Part shown: positions 9,441 to 20,304 of the stretch, one piece after another
Layout of the letters: each line of letters opens with the position of its first letter
Numbering within the stretch: the first letter of the stretch is position 1
Source: Reticulitermes speratus
Lineage: Eukaryota > Arthropoda > Insecta > Blattodea > Rhinotermitidae
Assembly (NCBI GenBank): GCA_021186555.1
Contig: JAJKFL010000007.1
Coordinates: 28,735,177 to 28,799,176, forward strand
Length of the DNA stretch: 64,000 bases
Direction: 5' to 3'
Program-made: the position numbers and the translations under genes
The notes under the pieces: model-generated
What the model was told of the DNA's origin: nothing
Databases searched by the model: none
What the model saw: the letters and a program-made list of their open reading frames with translations, nothing else

Positions 9441-11209
9441 AACCGCAGCCTTCCTGATCTTAGCCTTTAAAGAATGAGCAACCTCGGCTCGGCTAGGGTA
9501 GCCTATGTCAAGGTATACTCCCGTAAGAACTACAGGTGATAGAGCATTTTCAAGTACCTACAAGCCAAAGAATCAAAATCTTTTCTGCTAAAGTAGTGGC
9601 CACAGTTGATAGAGCATTGTTAGATAATGAACAAGACAACCAACCAAAGTGTTCTGTGCCGATCTAGTGGCTCTCATTTCTAAACACTCTGTAGATACAA
9701 CAATGTGAAGCTATCCCATTCTCTTGCATTCTCAGTGCCAGTGTAAATCATAGAAAAAGGTTAAACCATGCGGTCACGCGTAAGTTAACCCAACATCTGG
9801 ACCGTGTACACGCAGGTAGAACCCATCGTCGACCCATCCCACAGCAGCAAACATTATAAAGCACAATACCAACAAAATTTGTTCACAGTAATTCTGCTTC
9901 CATCCGTACGTCTGAAGCATTTTGATTGTTTCTTGTTTATTTTACTAAGCTGCTTGAAATAATTGCATTAATCTTCCATTCAAAGTTGAAGGCTTTAAGA
10001 GCTCTGAAACAAAGTTACTTTTGTGTCAAGAAATAAGCCCATTTTCTTTAACGGAAGGCCATTTTCGACTGTCAACAGGATGATATAACTTCCTTACAGA
10101 TGACCTTGTCATAACTGTAGCTACTTATAAGTCTACAGTTTCTTCTTATTTTCACTGTATTACTTTTGCATTTCAATTTTAAGGGCAATATTTCATTTTT
10201 CTTATGTATTTATGTGGCCCACATTTCAGTATAAATCATTCACCTCTTCCCGCATTTCGCAAGTCGAATGAAAGGAAGCGGTTTGTATTTTGTGACGAGC
10301 TAGAAAGGAAGAAACGAATAAAGCAAGAAAGAAAACTAAAGGAAAAAAAAAATTGGATCCATTCTTGAAAGGACCATCGTTCCTTTCGACAACGTAATTA
10401 TTTACCTAACAGAATGGTTTACGCTACGGTGGGATGACATTACTAAAGCGAAAAGGAAATCATACTCGTGCTTGACGTATAAACAGACTGTACTTCTTCA
10501 ACCACGTCACAGAGTAAAAACGTGACAGTAGTTTCCACGCCAATAGAAATGACTTGTCTCCAGATCGTCACATAAGCATCATTTAACATGTGAGTGCCAG
10601 GCTGTCTCTCTGGAGAGCTCGTAGCTGGAGAACCAGTATTTTGCTTCTAAGTTCAGTCAGGGATGGCAATTTACATTCCCTGTGAATATATGTTTATATC
10701 CTGTGAGCTTTATTAAAGGCATGTTACGCCACGGTCAAGGTAAGACTTAAGACAATTCACCAAATTGCTACATTTTTAGATTTTATCTGCTGAAATTATA
10801 TAGTCTGGAATGAGATGCGGAGATGATAATGGTGAGGGGTGAGGATTTGGGGAGCGGTGGTCGTGGTATATTTTAAGTATGATCACGTGAACTTCTGCTG
10901 AGAATAAACAATGTAAAGTGCCGGCCATGACAGCTCCACTCCGGGCACAGGAGGAAACACGAAAAAAATAAATAGGCCTATAATTATGACGGCCTAAAAC
11001 ATGCTTTTAGTACAGAGCAGTTGTTTCACGTTAAACATCCCGTTACACTGAGGGACCGTCATTGGGGAGGCCATATGTACCTCCAGAGGACGGAATTTAT
11101 AGAACAATGCGCGCGTATCAGTCAGATGATTGCTCGTGATTAGTACAGGCAAGACACGAGACAGCGATGAACCTAATTTAAGGCAGCCAATCTATAAGTT
11201 TCTATACGG
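9441..11209. other. Unassigned 1.8 kb
   Basis: No recognisable gene, tandem repeat or known element. All frames are short. This is one of the longer featureless stretches and may contain old repeats too diverged to see by eye. Confidence 0.5.
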
Positions 11210-11453
11210 CATGACAGCCCCTAGTGGGCCAGGACGTCCTCATTGTCGAGGCTTCACGATCACACTCAAGACACACCACACTCGGTAGGACTCCTCTGGA
11301 CGAATGATCAGTCCGACGCAGAGACCTCTACCTTACAACACACAGCAACTCACAAGAGACAGACATCCATGTCCCCGGCGGGATTCGAACCCGCAATCCC
11401 AGCAAGCGAGCGGCCGCAGAACCACTTCATAGACTGCGCGGCCACTTGGATCT
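11210..11453 (-). mobile_element. SINE-1
   Basis: The minus-strand head reads AGTGGCCGCGCAGTC, then GCTGGGATTGCGGGTTCGAA. This resembles a tRNA-Leu/Ser A and B box. The body continues with GACATGGATGTCTGTCTCTT and ends in the GGGGCTGTCATGC block. Slightly diverged; no clear duplication. Confidence 0.85.
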
Positions 11454-11567
11454 TCTCATGCATATGTATAGCTACGAAATCAAATATTTAGGATTTTTAT
11501 AGGTGTAGAATTTAAAGACGCTGTCAGTTGTTAAGGTCATACAGCGTCCGTAAAAGGTCAATCAGTA

Positions 11568-11645
11568 TGGAGAGTTGGTGGAATGGTACTGATAGGGGAA
11601 AACCGAAATACTCGGAGGAAAATCTGTCCAAAAATGACAGCAGAA
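11568..11645 (-). mobile_element. SINE-4 body fragment
   Basis: The segment GGTGGAATGGTACTGATAGG followed by an AAAACCGAAATACTCGG block matches the SINE-4 body at 22490-22530 and 51840-51880. The tRNA-like head is absent. Confidence 0.65.
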
Positions 11646-11737
11646 ACGTTTTTTTCCCCTCGTAGCACTTCAGTCTTCCGTTCTCAAAAACATCCCATTA
11701 ATGCATCACCCACTTTTCTTGCATCCACAACGTTAAA

Positions 11738-12017
11738 GTAAGGTAAAGGTCAACCTAGAACAGACCGTGAAGGCCTAGAGGGGGAGTAGAGGTATAGCTC
11801 TACTCTTTCCTTAACCTCGGCGCTAGAAGGGGGTGGGTGGTCAACTCCACGCCCCGGCCGCTTTACCCCCGGGAAAGACCCGGCACCCATTGTATAGGAG
11901 GCTGGGTGGGTCCCAGGGCCGGTCTGGACGGCTGCGGAAAATCTCGCCCCCACCGGGATTCGATCCCCGGACCGTCCAGCCCGTAGCGAGTCGCTATACT
12001 GAGCTATCGCGGCCCAC
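11738..12017 (-). mobile_element. SINE-2, full length
   Basis: The minus-strand head reads GATAGCTCAGTATAGCGACT (A box) and GGGGATCGAATCCCGGTGGG (B box). The body has CCGGTCTGGACG and CGGCCGGGGCGTGGAG on one strand or the other, and the 3' end is CTGTTCTAGGTTGACC. It abuts a LINE-A fragment on its right. Confidence 0.9.
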
Positions 12018-12400
12018 TGGAAAGACAGCATAATGAGGAACTTTATGATATGCTTTTACGACCAAACATTATCCAGTGATCAGATCTAGTATGAGATGGG
12101 CGGGACATGTAACACGTAGGGAGGAGAAGAGAGGTGCACATAGGGTTTTGATGGGGAAATCGTGGGAAAGAGATCGCTTGGAAGACACAGGCGTAAATGG
12201 GAGGATAATGTCAAAAAGAAACAAGTAGGACGGATGCGTGGACTGGATTAATCTGGCTCAAGATACAACAGGTGGCAGGCTCTTGGACTAGCTTAATGAA
12301 CCTTATATCCGTGGAATTTTTTGACTCGATGAGAAACTGTTAGCTTTTCAACAATGGCTCTGCTCCATGGAGATAATTCGTTAGTTACTTATTAGTTAAT
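12018..12400 (+). mobile_element. LINE-A 3' fragment
   Basis: The order of LINE-A landmarks is kept: AATGAGGAACTTTATGAT, ATGAGATGGGCGGGACATGT, then GGGAGGATAATGTCAAAA, the UTR and a degraded GTTA tail near 12380. The frame is broken several times. Confidence 0.8.
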
Positions 12401-13167
12401 AGAGAGTCACTTTAAAAAAAAAAAAAAAAACAGTCCGAAAATTCTGTAATTTGCGAGTTCCTCACAGTGACATGTACAAATAACAACTACACAAATGTCG
12501 TCTTTGGTATTAGGTTGGTGTGCGGTAGATCGCGACCTGCAGGTTGTAAACCCATCGTTTAGTGTACTAAATTTCTTGTGCATTTAAATACACGTGGCAT
12601 AACACATGTCAGCATTGAGACGTAGGCTGATACATAAATGGTAACCTTTATATTGTCCTCCGCCACCGCCCCTCCCCTCCCCAACCTCCAGAAAAGGGCC
12701 CATCCCAGAAGAAGTGTTTCCACGAACAATACCAGAGAAACAAACCTTACTATTTAGATGTCATTTTCGAGTTACACAGGGTGGTGCTTTAATATCTTCT
12801 TTTGTTTCGTCTTTCTTCTCCTCAGTTTTAATTCAGTCTTCAGCCAAATTTGTTCCTCAAGTCGTAGAGACAACCGCGCGCATCACAATACATATTCATT
12901 ACCCAAAATATATCATCAAATCACCATATTTGCATTTGGTAGTTTCGTAACCCAAAACACATGTCGTGCATTGGAAATGAGAGGTTTAAACAATTGCTGT
13001 ATTCATTCAGGGAGCATAACTAATAGAGAAACACATTTTGATGAGGTGGAAAGACGGAAGAAACGAGTCTAATTTCCTCTTGAGGAGATTTCTAGTCTAG
13101 CGGATCTATTAATGCATCATTATTCTTATTCCACGTGATTTATATAAAGTACGTATTACATAAGTGG
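12401..13167. other. Mostly unassigned; possible hAT end
   Basis: A 17-base A run lies at about 12414-12430. At 12510-12570, GCGGTAGATCGCGACCTGC resembles the end of hAT-type MITEs, but no opposite end is found. A 104-codon frame at 12758-13072 has no recognisable domain. Confidence 0.4.
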
Positions 13168-13485
13168 GCACGCGGTGGCGCAGTTGGTTGAGGCACTACG
13201 CTACAAACCGGAACGTTGCGGGTTCGATTCCCGATGGTGTCACTGGAATTTTTCATTGACATAATCGTTTCGGTCGCACTATGGCCCTGGGGTCGACTCA
13301 ACCTCTAACAGAAATGAGTACCGGGAATATTTCCTGGGGGGTAAAGGCGGCCGGTGCTAGGGCTGACAACCTTACCATCTTCATGTGCCGATTGTCTAAA
13401 AGCCTGGGAGCCTCGACCTCCTGGAGCCCTAAGGGCCTTCCTAGGCCTGTATGGTACTGCTTTACCTTACCTATTACATAAATAC
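13168..13485 (+). mobile_element. SINE-3, full length
   Basis: The tRNA-like head has GTGGCGCAGTTGGTTGAGGC (A box) and GCGGGTTCGATTCCCG (B box). The body contains GTCGCACTATGGCCCTGG and ACAGAAATGAGTACCGGGAA. A second copy lies at 44786-45060. The central part, GGGGGGTAAAGGCGGCCGGT, also occurs in SINE-2 (see findings). Confidence 0.88.
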
Positions 13486-13794
13486 ACGTCCGGTACAAGT
13501 TGAATTTCTAAGACATAACCTCAAAGATTCGCATCGTGGCCATGTTTATAAACGGTTGACTTACACACAACTATTTACAGTCAGAACATAGGTATGTTTG
13601 CACGATCTATCTCCATAGATAACTTCGGAAGCGTAGCTATAATGGTGAACTACGTATCGACAACAAACCGCAAACTAAAGACAATTTTGCAGATAAAAAA
13701 ATTTTTTTGTAATTGTACATTCTACAGAAATATTACATTAACTAAATTTGCTTACTTTCCAATATCTATTATTGAACACTACTAAAGTACGCTA
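13486..13794. other. Unassigned sequence
   Basis: AT-rich, no gene-like frame and no recognised repeat. Confidence 0.5.
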
Positions 13795-14010
13795 AACAGT
13801 GTGGCGCTAGTATCGCTTCTGCCCCATCATTTCGCACATCCGCCATGTTGTTGTTATTACACACTGCAGGAAATTATAAATTACGGAATTTACGTGGTCT
13901 CCAGTTGATACAAAAATCATGCCACAAAGTTTATGAAAATCGATGAAGATGTTCTGAATTTTAAATGAAAGACACAAAGACATAAACACACATACAGCAT
14001 GGCAGTCCTG
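13795..14010 (+). repeat. Diverged dispersed repeat R2, copy 1
   Basis: The order of short blocks matches 40500-40725: TGGCGCTAGTATCGC, CGCC.TGTTGTTGTTATTAC, GGAAATTATAAAT, then GACACAAAGACA and ACAGCATGG. Identity is moderate, so this is an old family of unknown type. Confidence 0.45.
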
Positions 14011-15497
14011 CTTCTTTTTTCTTTTACGAGGAAAATCATATTAGAAATTGTGGAGAATAATAAGCGAGAAAAGATAAAAATGAAATAAAAGAAAAGGGGA
14101 GAAGAAAAATATATTGAAGATGATAGGAAATATGTTACTGGAGTCGTGTAATGTCCACACCTATATCGTTTTCGAAATACGTCAATTTAGAAAAAAAAAA
14201 AGAAACAAGAATTCCTTCTGATAACCTGAATCTACAGAAACTTCAAGTTACCTCTTAGGCAAAAATCGCCAGTGATGTAGCAACATCAATATTGAGTTCA
14301 GTCCTATCTTTGCTTTCACGGTAAAACATTGCAAAAACTTGTCGTTTACTCATGAACTTTGACACGAACTTCTTAAGCAAACTCATCGGTACAGGTCTGA
14401 GAGAGAGCCTAGTGTCACATACCTACAGCAGTAGTTAGTAAGTTCGCTGATGACGACATAAACAAATAATTAAGCCTTTAGTAACGACAGTGATAATCTC
14501 TAATCACATGCATCAACATGCAAATTAAGATTTACAGACGTAGCCCTTTTTACTCTTCTACTAGTTTATACAGACTTATACATACATTTTATTATTACGT
14601 ACGTAGGCTCGCTTACTATGGCACTGTTAAAGGCAACTTTCGCTTATTTATAAGGGTTTAAAAAAGGGGCCACGCAAGCTTCCAGACTGGTTTTACAGAA
14701 AACTCCAATACACTACAAAACTTGCCTGCTATAAATATTGTCACTAGTGTACAAGCCACGGACCTGGTGTCATATATAACGTTGTCGCAGCTTTAGGAGT
14801 CCACGCTCTGTCCCCCTTTAATTCTTTCCTCAACGAAACCCACACTTTACTCCCATGAATTACTTTATTACGTGTTAAGTAACTGTGAACGGGTAAGTGG
14901 AAAGTACCAAGGAAGTGCATCATCCTTCATCTCTGTCGTTTAAAACATCAGCGCAAATTAGTGACTCTGTACACGTTCATGAAGGTGCGTAGCCCAGATC
15001 TTATCGACTGTACTCTGTACATGTCGAAGGTATACCCAAAATATGGGGAGGTTTGAACATGTACATATATTTTACCAGCATACACTGGGATTTGAGTTAA
15101 GCTAATAGGCCGCATTATGTTTTTTAAACGTATAAATAAGTGTGGCACCTACTGTAACCGAACATTTATTGGAGCAGTTCGGCTCTCCCTCCCCACTCTT
15201 CTATATATAGTATGCAGAAGAAAGGACCAGGTGTCCCGCGCCAGTTGGCGTTCAGTAAAGGAAAGGATTAGACGAATGGTATTGTGCTGACGTTTGTATT
15301 GTTATAATGGAGAAATTAAGTTAAATCTTTGAAAAGAACAGTCTCGTAATTTGGTGTATATCAAAAAAAAAAAAGTAACCAGCAACGATTGGTTATACTA
15401 CATCAGGATACCCTGTCCTACATCGAAACCAACTCTACAAGTACGACTTACATAAGTACCGGGGAAAACACCTCACTCTAGCTAATCTTGTGATATA
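14011..15497. other. Unassigned AT-rich 1.5 kb
   Basis: Low-complexity A-rich tracts lie at 14030-14120 and 14190-14210. No repeat boundary, gene-like frame or RNA gene is recognised. Confidence 0.5.
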
Positions 15498-16086
15498 CAG
15501 GGCATACACAAAAGAATGGTGCGGTTTCAAAAGTGAATAAAAAATTTATGTCTCACATTACACGGGCACAACATACACCGTCAGCGGCGGTAACTGTCCA
15601 AGTTTCTCATGCGCTACCAGCAGTTCGCTTCTCATGCTTACTTCACAGGAATGTACGAGTGCTTCTCAATCGTGTTCTTCCACAGCGCTGGATCGGACGT
15701 GCTGCTGCAAATGGAGACAAGAACCTTCTCCCTTGGCCACCCCGTTCGTCAGATCTTACACCGTGCGATTTCTTTCTTTGGGGGTTCGTTAAAGACAGCG
15801 TTTACGTACCACCATTGCCCACGTCCATCCATGAAATTCGTGATCGGATAACGCATGCACTGCAGGCCATTACAGCGGACATGCTACACCGGGTCTGGGA
15901 TGAGTTTGATTACCGTGTGGATGTGTGTCGTGTGACCCAGGGTGCACACATTGAAGGATTGTAATTACCAAATGAGAAACTTGGACAGTTGCCGCCGCTG
16001 AAGGTGTATGTTGTGCCCGTGTAAGGTTAGAAATAAATTTTTTATTCACTTTTGAAACCGCACCATTCTTTTGTGTATGCCCTGTA
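15496..16086 (+). mobile_element. Internally deleted mariner-like element
   Basis: The element (15498-16084, 587 bp) is flanked by TA on both sides. Its terminal inverted repeats are unusually long, about 113 bp (15498-15611 and 15972-16084), beginning CAGGGCATACACAAAAGAA. Between them lies only the last third of a transposase, so it is non-autonomous. The hairpins at 6.35, 8.09, 37.16 and 48.02 kb and the end at 49.0 kb derive from the same family. Confidence 0.93.
15640..15964 (+). pseudogene. Mariner-like transposase, C-terminal remnant
   Basis: About 108 codons remain of a DDE transposase that normally has about 340-350. The visible block PPRSSDLTPCDFFLWG carries the third catalytic Asp (in PCDFF) of the mariner D,D(34)D triad. 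It is followed by a C-terminal segment ending THGAHIE-like as QGAHIEGL before the stop at 15962-15964. The helix-turn-helix DNA-binding part and the first two acidic residues are missing. The upstream open frame back to 15533 only reads through the terminal repeat. The remnant lacks any known activity but identifies the superfamily. Confidence 0.92.
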
Positions 16087-16394
16087 CTTAAAAGGATTAA
16101 CTTGTAACAAAAAAACGTAAAGGGGAAAAAATGCATAACAGAAGATTAACATATGATATTCAGTTATGATATTGGGTTATCGAAAGGGGTCCATTTACAG
16201 TTGTACCAGAACACATTTTCTGACTTGGATAAAGGCCAAGTTCAAATAACGGCTCGCTGAACACTCTGGTTCTCCCGACGGCTTAAACCACTAAGCAGAA
16301 ACACGCAGCCTGTAAGAACTGATCGCATTAATAAATGGTGTGTTAACTGTAATGCCGTCTGTCGAGAGGAACATGTCCATAAATTATAGGCATC
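16087..16394. other. Unassigned sequence
   Basis: Nothing recognised. A weak tRNA-like block may lie near 16265-16315. Confidence 0.4.
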
Positions 16395-16735
16395 TACGGA
16401 TTGTTATAAGGACTTTGGTTAAAACCGAGGAGAATGAGAGGCGCGAAATGCTGAGTACGAATGGGAGAGATGGGGAAAGATCGCAAAATTTTTAATTTGG
16501 AAATTTGGAGAAATGGGGAAATATGATAGACCAATATTAAAAGAAATCTTAAAGAAACTGGTAGGAGGGTTAAACTGGACACATCTGCTTCAAGATAGGA
16601 TGCAGTGGCGAAGTACACAACATTCTTCATTATAGGAATCCAAAAAGGTCGAAGAATTTCTTGGTCTGGTTAGCTCAACTTTTGACTCTCACCTTAATGG
16701 AACCTCAGTCCATGCAGGTTAAAATTTAGGGGTGG
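16395..16735 (+). mobile_element. LINE-A fragment, strongly diverged
   Basis: LINE-A landmarks can be followed in order: GAGGAGAATGAGAGGCGCG, CTTCAAGATAGGATGCAGTG, AATTTCTTGGTCTGGTTAGC and CCATGCAGG near the end. There are many indels and no open frame. Confidence 0.5.
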
Positions 16736-16879
16736 CCATGTCCACTCTCTTCTGTCACAAGACCCCCAAATACAGGGTTTTCAAATTATGACGCTGCGAA
16801 CATGCTTGCAGACGCGGACGATCCTATACTAGTTCAGGGCTTATGACAGACTTACGCTGCATCTTATAATGAAAATCTT

Positions 16880-17020
16880 GTACTCATTTAGTCCGTTGTC
16901 TGTCTTACGACAGGTCCATGGTCCGGAAACGTCCGTAAACAATTATCATACGACGCCGCCTAATACCCCAGAAGACCGCAGATTTAATCAACATCGCGGC
17001 GGAAGCCTAAAATCAAGGTT
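16880..17020. mobile_element. Family H right half
   Basis: GGTCCGGAAACGTCCGTAAA, GACGCCGCCTAATACCCCAG and AACATCGCGGCGGAAGCC match the right arm and outer end of family H. The preceding TCTGTCTTACGACAGGT also occurs near 48125. Confidence 0.6.
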
Positions 17021-17111
17021 AGTGCTTCCTCTTTCAATTTCCAGTATCCTCTCATTTCCTTAAGGTCATCCAGTGGCTGCTTACGTATTCTTCCTCATCT
17101 TCCCATCACTT

Positions 17112-17489
17112 CTAGCATTCTATCTTTCCTTCAATAGCTCGTTTTAGAAGGCAGTTCCTGCGCAAGATGTGACCAATCCAGTTAGCCTTTCTTCTTTTTA
17201 TTTTATGTACGATATTCCTCTCCTCCTTCACTCTATGTAATACTTCTTCATTTCTCACACGATCGGTCCAACTGATCTTCTCCATTCTTCTCCAGCACCA
17301 CATTTCAAAACTTTCCAGATACTTCTGATCTGCTTTCCGAAGTGTCCACGTTTCAGCACCATACAAAGCTATGCTCCAAATGTAGCACTTTGCTAGTTTC
17401 GTCCTTAAATTTAAGTCCAATTTGCTAGTCGAAAGCTGCTTTTGCCATGATAATCCTGGATTCAATTTCACGTGTACACCTTGCATCAT
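17112..17489 (-). pseudogene. LINE-B reverse transcriptase C-terminal fragment
   Basis: A 125-codon minus-strand frame shows blocks typical of the region after the reverse transcriptase in another non-LTR family: ALYGAETWTLRKADQKYLES, FEMWCWRRMEKISW and RRKANWIGHILRRNCLLK. It differs clearly from LINE-A and LINE-C. The RT catalytic core is absent and no tail is seen, so both ends are truncated. The frame is intact over its whole length, which suggests a fairly young insertion. The clade is not decided. Confidence 0.88.
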
Positions 17490-18649
17490 TTATCATGCTA
17501 CCCAAATTAGTAGAAATTACTTATTACAGCCTGTATCAGTGTTAATATTTCCTCTTCCGTAAACACTATCAACATAGCCATAAAGTTTAATTTACAGTTC
17601 TGTTTATTATCATCGTGTTTTTCGTTTTCATGTCATGATTTGAAGAATAAGGTGGCCAGGCGTGTTCCTCAAACCTAATCTTTGAGACACCGCCTTGTGT
17701 TCCAATTAAACATGCATAAACACAGGTACAGTCGGCACAAAAAAACAATGAAAATAACATTATGTAGTTGTGTCTACTCTATGTCTTTTTATCTATATCT
17801 GTATTACAATTTAAATAAAAACTTTCCATATAATGCACGATATGATTTGCTTAAAAGCATTTACTACTGACGACAGAATGCTTTTATTGTGTGAATTTAC
17901 TGTAAAAATTTCTCCGTCATTTTTAAATAGTTCAAATTTAAATGTCTGCGGCTTTTCAACAAAATTATAGGCTACATTTACCATTTAAATCATCTTACGT
18001 AAGATGGTTTCTTTAAATAAAGACAAACACAGAAAATGTGTAAATGTGAAGGAATATTCTCGAGGCACGAAGTTTTTGAGTTACATTGTAATAAAAAAAA
18101 AAAGATTTATTGTGAAAGATTTGCCCACTCCACAACATGACGTAGCCTCACGGGGCTTCGAACACAAATACTAAATTCCGGTATTGCCATGTTAGTGTTA
18201 TAATAGTGTTGGTGTTGTTATCACAGCATCCACTATCTTACTGTTAATGGCAGGCAGACTGGAAGTGCCGTATGGACAAGATACACTGAGCATGAAGTTC
18301 ACATAGAGTTCTTTGGTGTGTAGTGTTGCTAACATCTGCAGTTGAATCAGAATAAAGCAGACAGCTCCCAATTCAGCATCCAAAAATAAATTCTGCTCGT
18401 TTGAAACTTCAAGTCGGCTTCATGATGAATTTAATGCAATAAACTCAGGCACACCAAAGGGGGGAGTGTCACAACAGAGAGAATACAAAGTAGAGCACAT
18501 TTGCAAGGCTGCCATGTTCGCATTGCAAATGAAAGGTAGTTGGAAATATATACACCTTTATTAAACAAATTTTAATAGTTGAAACATATGAAGCAAACTA
18601 ACAGTACCACGTTCTATGGGAAAAACTTTATATGGGTATATGCAAAATA
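17490..18649. other. Unassigned AT-rich 1.2 kb
   Basis: No recognised repeat or gene. An A run lies at about 18093-18104. Frames are at most about 60 codons. Confidence 0.5.
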
Positions 18650-18840
18650 AAGGTTAAGTTACTCCTCTCCACGCCATAAAGGCATATGTGGGAGTCCCAC
18701 TAATTCTTAACCTCGACATTAGATTGAGGTGGTCAGCTTCACGCTCCGGTCGCTTTACGCAAACAACAAGGGTCCCCATTACCTACTGAAGAGAAACCTG
18801 GGTGGGCCCCAGAGCCGGTCTGATAGAGTCCAGATACTGA
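18650..18840 (-). mobile_element. SINE-2 copy, head lost
   Basis: On the plus strand, AATTCTTAACCTCGACATTA, then TCACGCTCCGGTCGCTTTAC and GGGTGGGCCCCAGAGCCGGT follow the SINE-2 body in order. The tRNA-like head is missing to the right, where an A run begins. Confidence 0.7.
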
Positions 18841-19215
18841 AAAAAAAATAGAACAAATGCATTCCGTGGGCAGATATGGGCCTTGCTGCCTCAAAGTGAA
18901 TCATTGCAGCGATCTGTGATAATGACTAGTTGCAGCTGTTGCGTTGGTATGGGCTGGCTGCGGTGCTGCCAGGCTGCGCCGTTCTTCAAAACACACACTT
19001 CATTGTCCAATGACAGTTACGGGATTCGAATTTCGCCAAGCGATGAAGTTGATTTGTATATAACAGAGTGAACTGTGACAGATGAGCCACTTGCTGTTAG
19101 CTAAGATATCTATGGCTTCTGACGGACTGGAAGAGCAGAGTTTGACTGCGAACAGGAAACTTAATTTTGTCTTCGCCAAAACGTCGAGCCACATACAGAG
19201 AAATCCAGCCCATAC
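18841..19215. other. Unassigned sequence
   Basis: No gene or repeat is recognised. Confidence 0.5.
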
Positions 19216-19488
19216 AAAATGGGCGGCCGATGCCAGCGGTCTAAGGCGTGGGTCTGCGACCGCTCGCTTGCTGGGAGTATGGGTTTGAATCCCGCCGGAA
19301 GCATGGACGTCTGTCTCTCGTGAGTGTTGTGTGTTGTCAGGTAGAGGTCTCTGCGTCGATCTGATCACTTGTCCAGAGGAGTCCTACCGAGTGCGGTGTG
19401 TCTAAATGAGTGTGATCGTGGAGCCTCGATAATGAGGAGGCCCACTAGGGGGCCGTTGCGCCATGGAAAATAAAAAAATAAAATGGGC
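19216..19488 (+). mobile_element. SINE-1 with 9-bp TSD
   Basis: The head contains GCGGTCTAAGGCGTGGGTCT (A-box side) and a B box altered to GGGTTTGAATCCCGCCGG. The body contains CTCTCGTGAGTGTTGTGTG. It ends GTTGCGCCATGG plus an A-rich tail. AAAATGGGC flanks both sides (19216-19224 and 19480-19488), marking the insertion. Confidence 0.9.
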
Positions 19489-19514
19489 ACCAGGGGACTC
19501 TTTCTTCAGACTCG

Positions 19515-19770
19515 GCGTACAGGGATACCTCAGTCTATTTAGTCACCAGGCTATGGACAGGGCGTGTGTGGAATCGTGGATCGATTCCAGGAAGGGGCAA
19601 GAGATTTATCTCTTCTCCAAAACGTGTAGCCCAGCTCTGGGGCCCACCCAGCCCGATGGGTAAGGGAGCATTCATTAAGCGGCCTGGACGTGAATTTTGC
19701 CACTCGTCATCCAGTGCAGAGGTTAAGCTTGATAGCTGTACCTCCACTCCAATAAACGCCTTCATGACGG
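19515..19770 (+). mobile_element. SINE-2 copy, diverged
   Basis: Landmarks in order are TAGTCACCAGGCTATGG, ATCGTGGATCGATTCCAGG (old B box), GAGATTTATCTCTTCTCC, AGCTCTGGGGCCCACCCAGC and GAGGTTAAGC. Much of the middle has been replaced. Confidence 0.6.
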
Positions 19771-20304
19771 ACACTGAAGGTAGACTGTTATCTAACGCCA
19801 CGTATTCCTGTTGTTGCAGGTCGAAGCCTTGTTATCTTCCGAAAAAACTTCAGTTCTTCAGTTTAACATAAACCTCCAAGATCAGTGTGCACCAGAATTT
19901 TCATTGAGAGGAGAGGGGCTGACCTGGGCTATATATAAGTTATGTTTGCTTCTAAATTGTGTTATAAAATCATGCAGTAGGTATAACTAAGTCACACTGT
20001 TGCAGTTATTTATAAAATACAATACATTCAAATATATACATACAAATTATACATACAGATTATACACATGTTCCCGCGTTTAAATACAAGTTATTCGTTT
20101 TTTTATTTCATCTAAGACGCCCAGTTTTTTTATTCATTTTCAAATTTTAATATATTAGTTTCAGCGATTTCAGTGCTTATTTGAACTAAAGGGTAATCAG
20201 TAGAAGTTTGACATATATGTCTACAACCTGTTTCTTTTAATTTTAATTCGGGGGGGGGAAGGGCTGCAGCACCCACTGGTGCGCCTGTCCAAGATTGCTA
20301 TACT
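19771..20304. other. Unassigned AT-rich sequence
   Basis: An 8-base G run lies at about 20250-20257. Otherwise nothing is recognised. Confidence 0.5.

Noticed and set aside
11243..11491. Short open frames over SINE and LINE copies as host proteins (also near 22412-22677, 31333-31684 and 51774-52038)
   Set aside because: Each is a translation of a SINE head or body, repeated at several loci in the same way.
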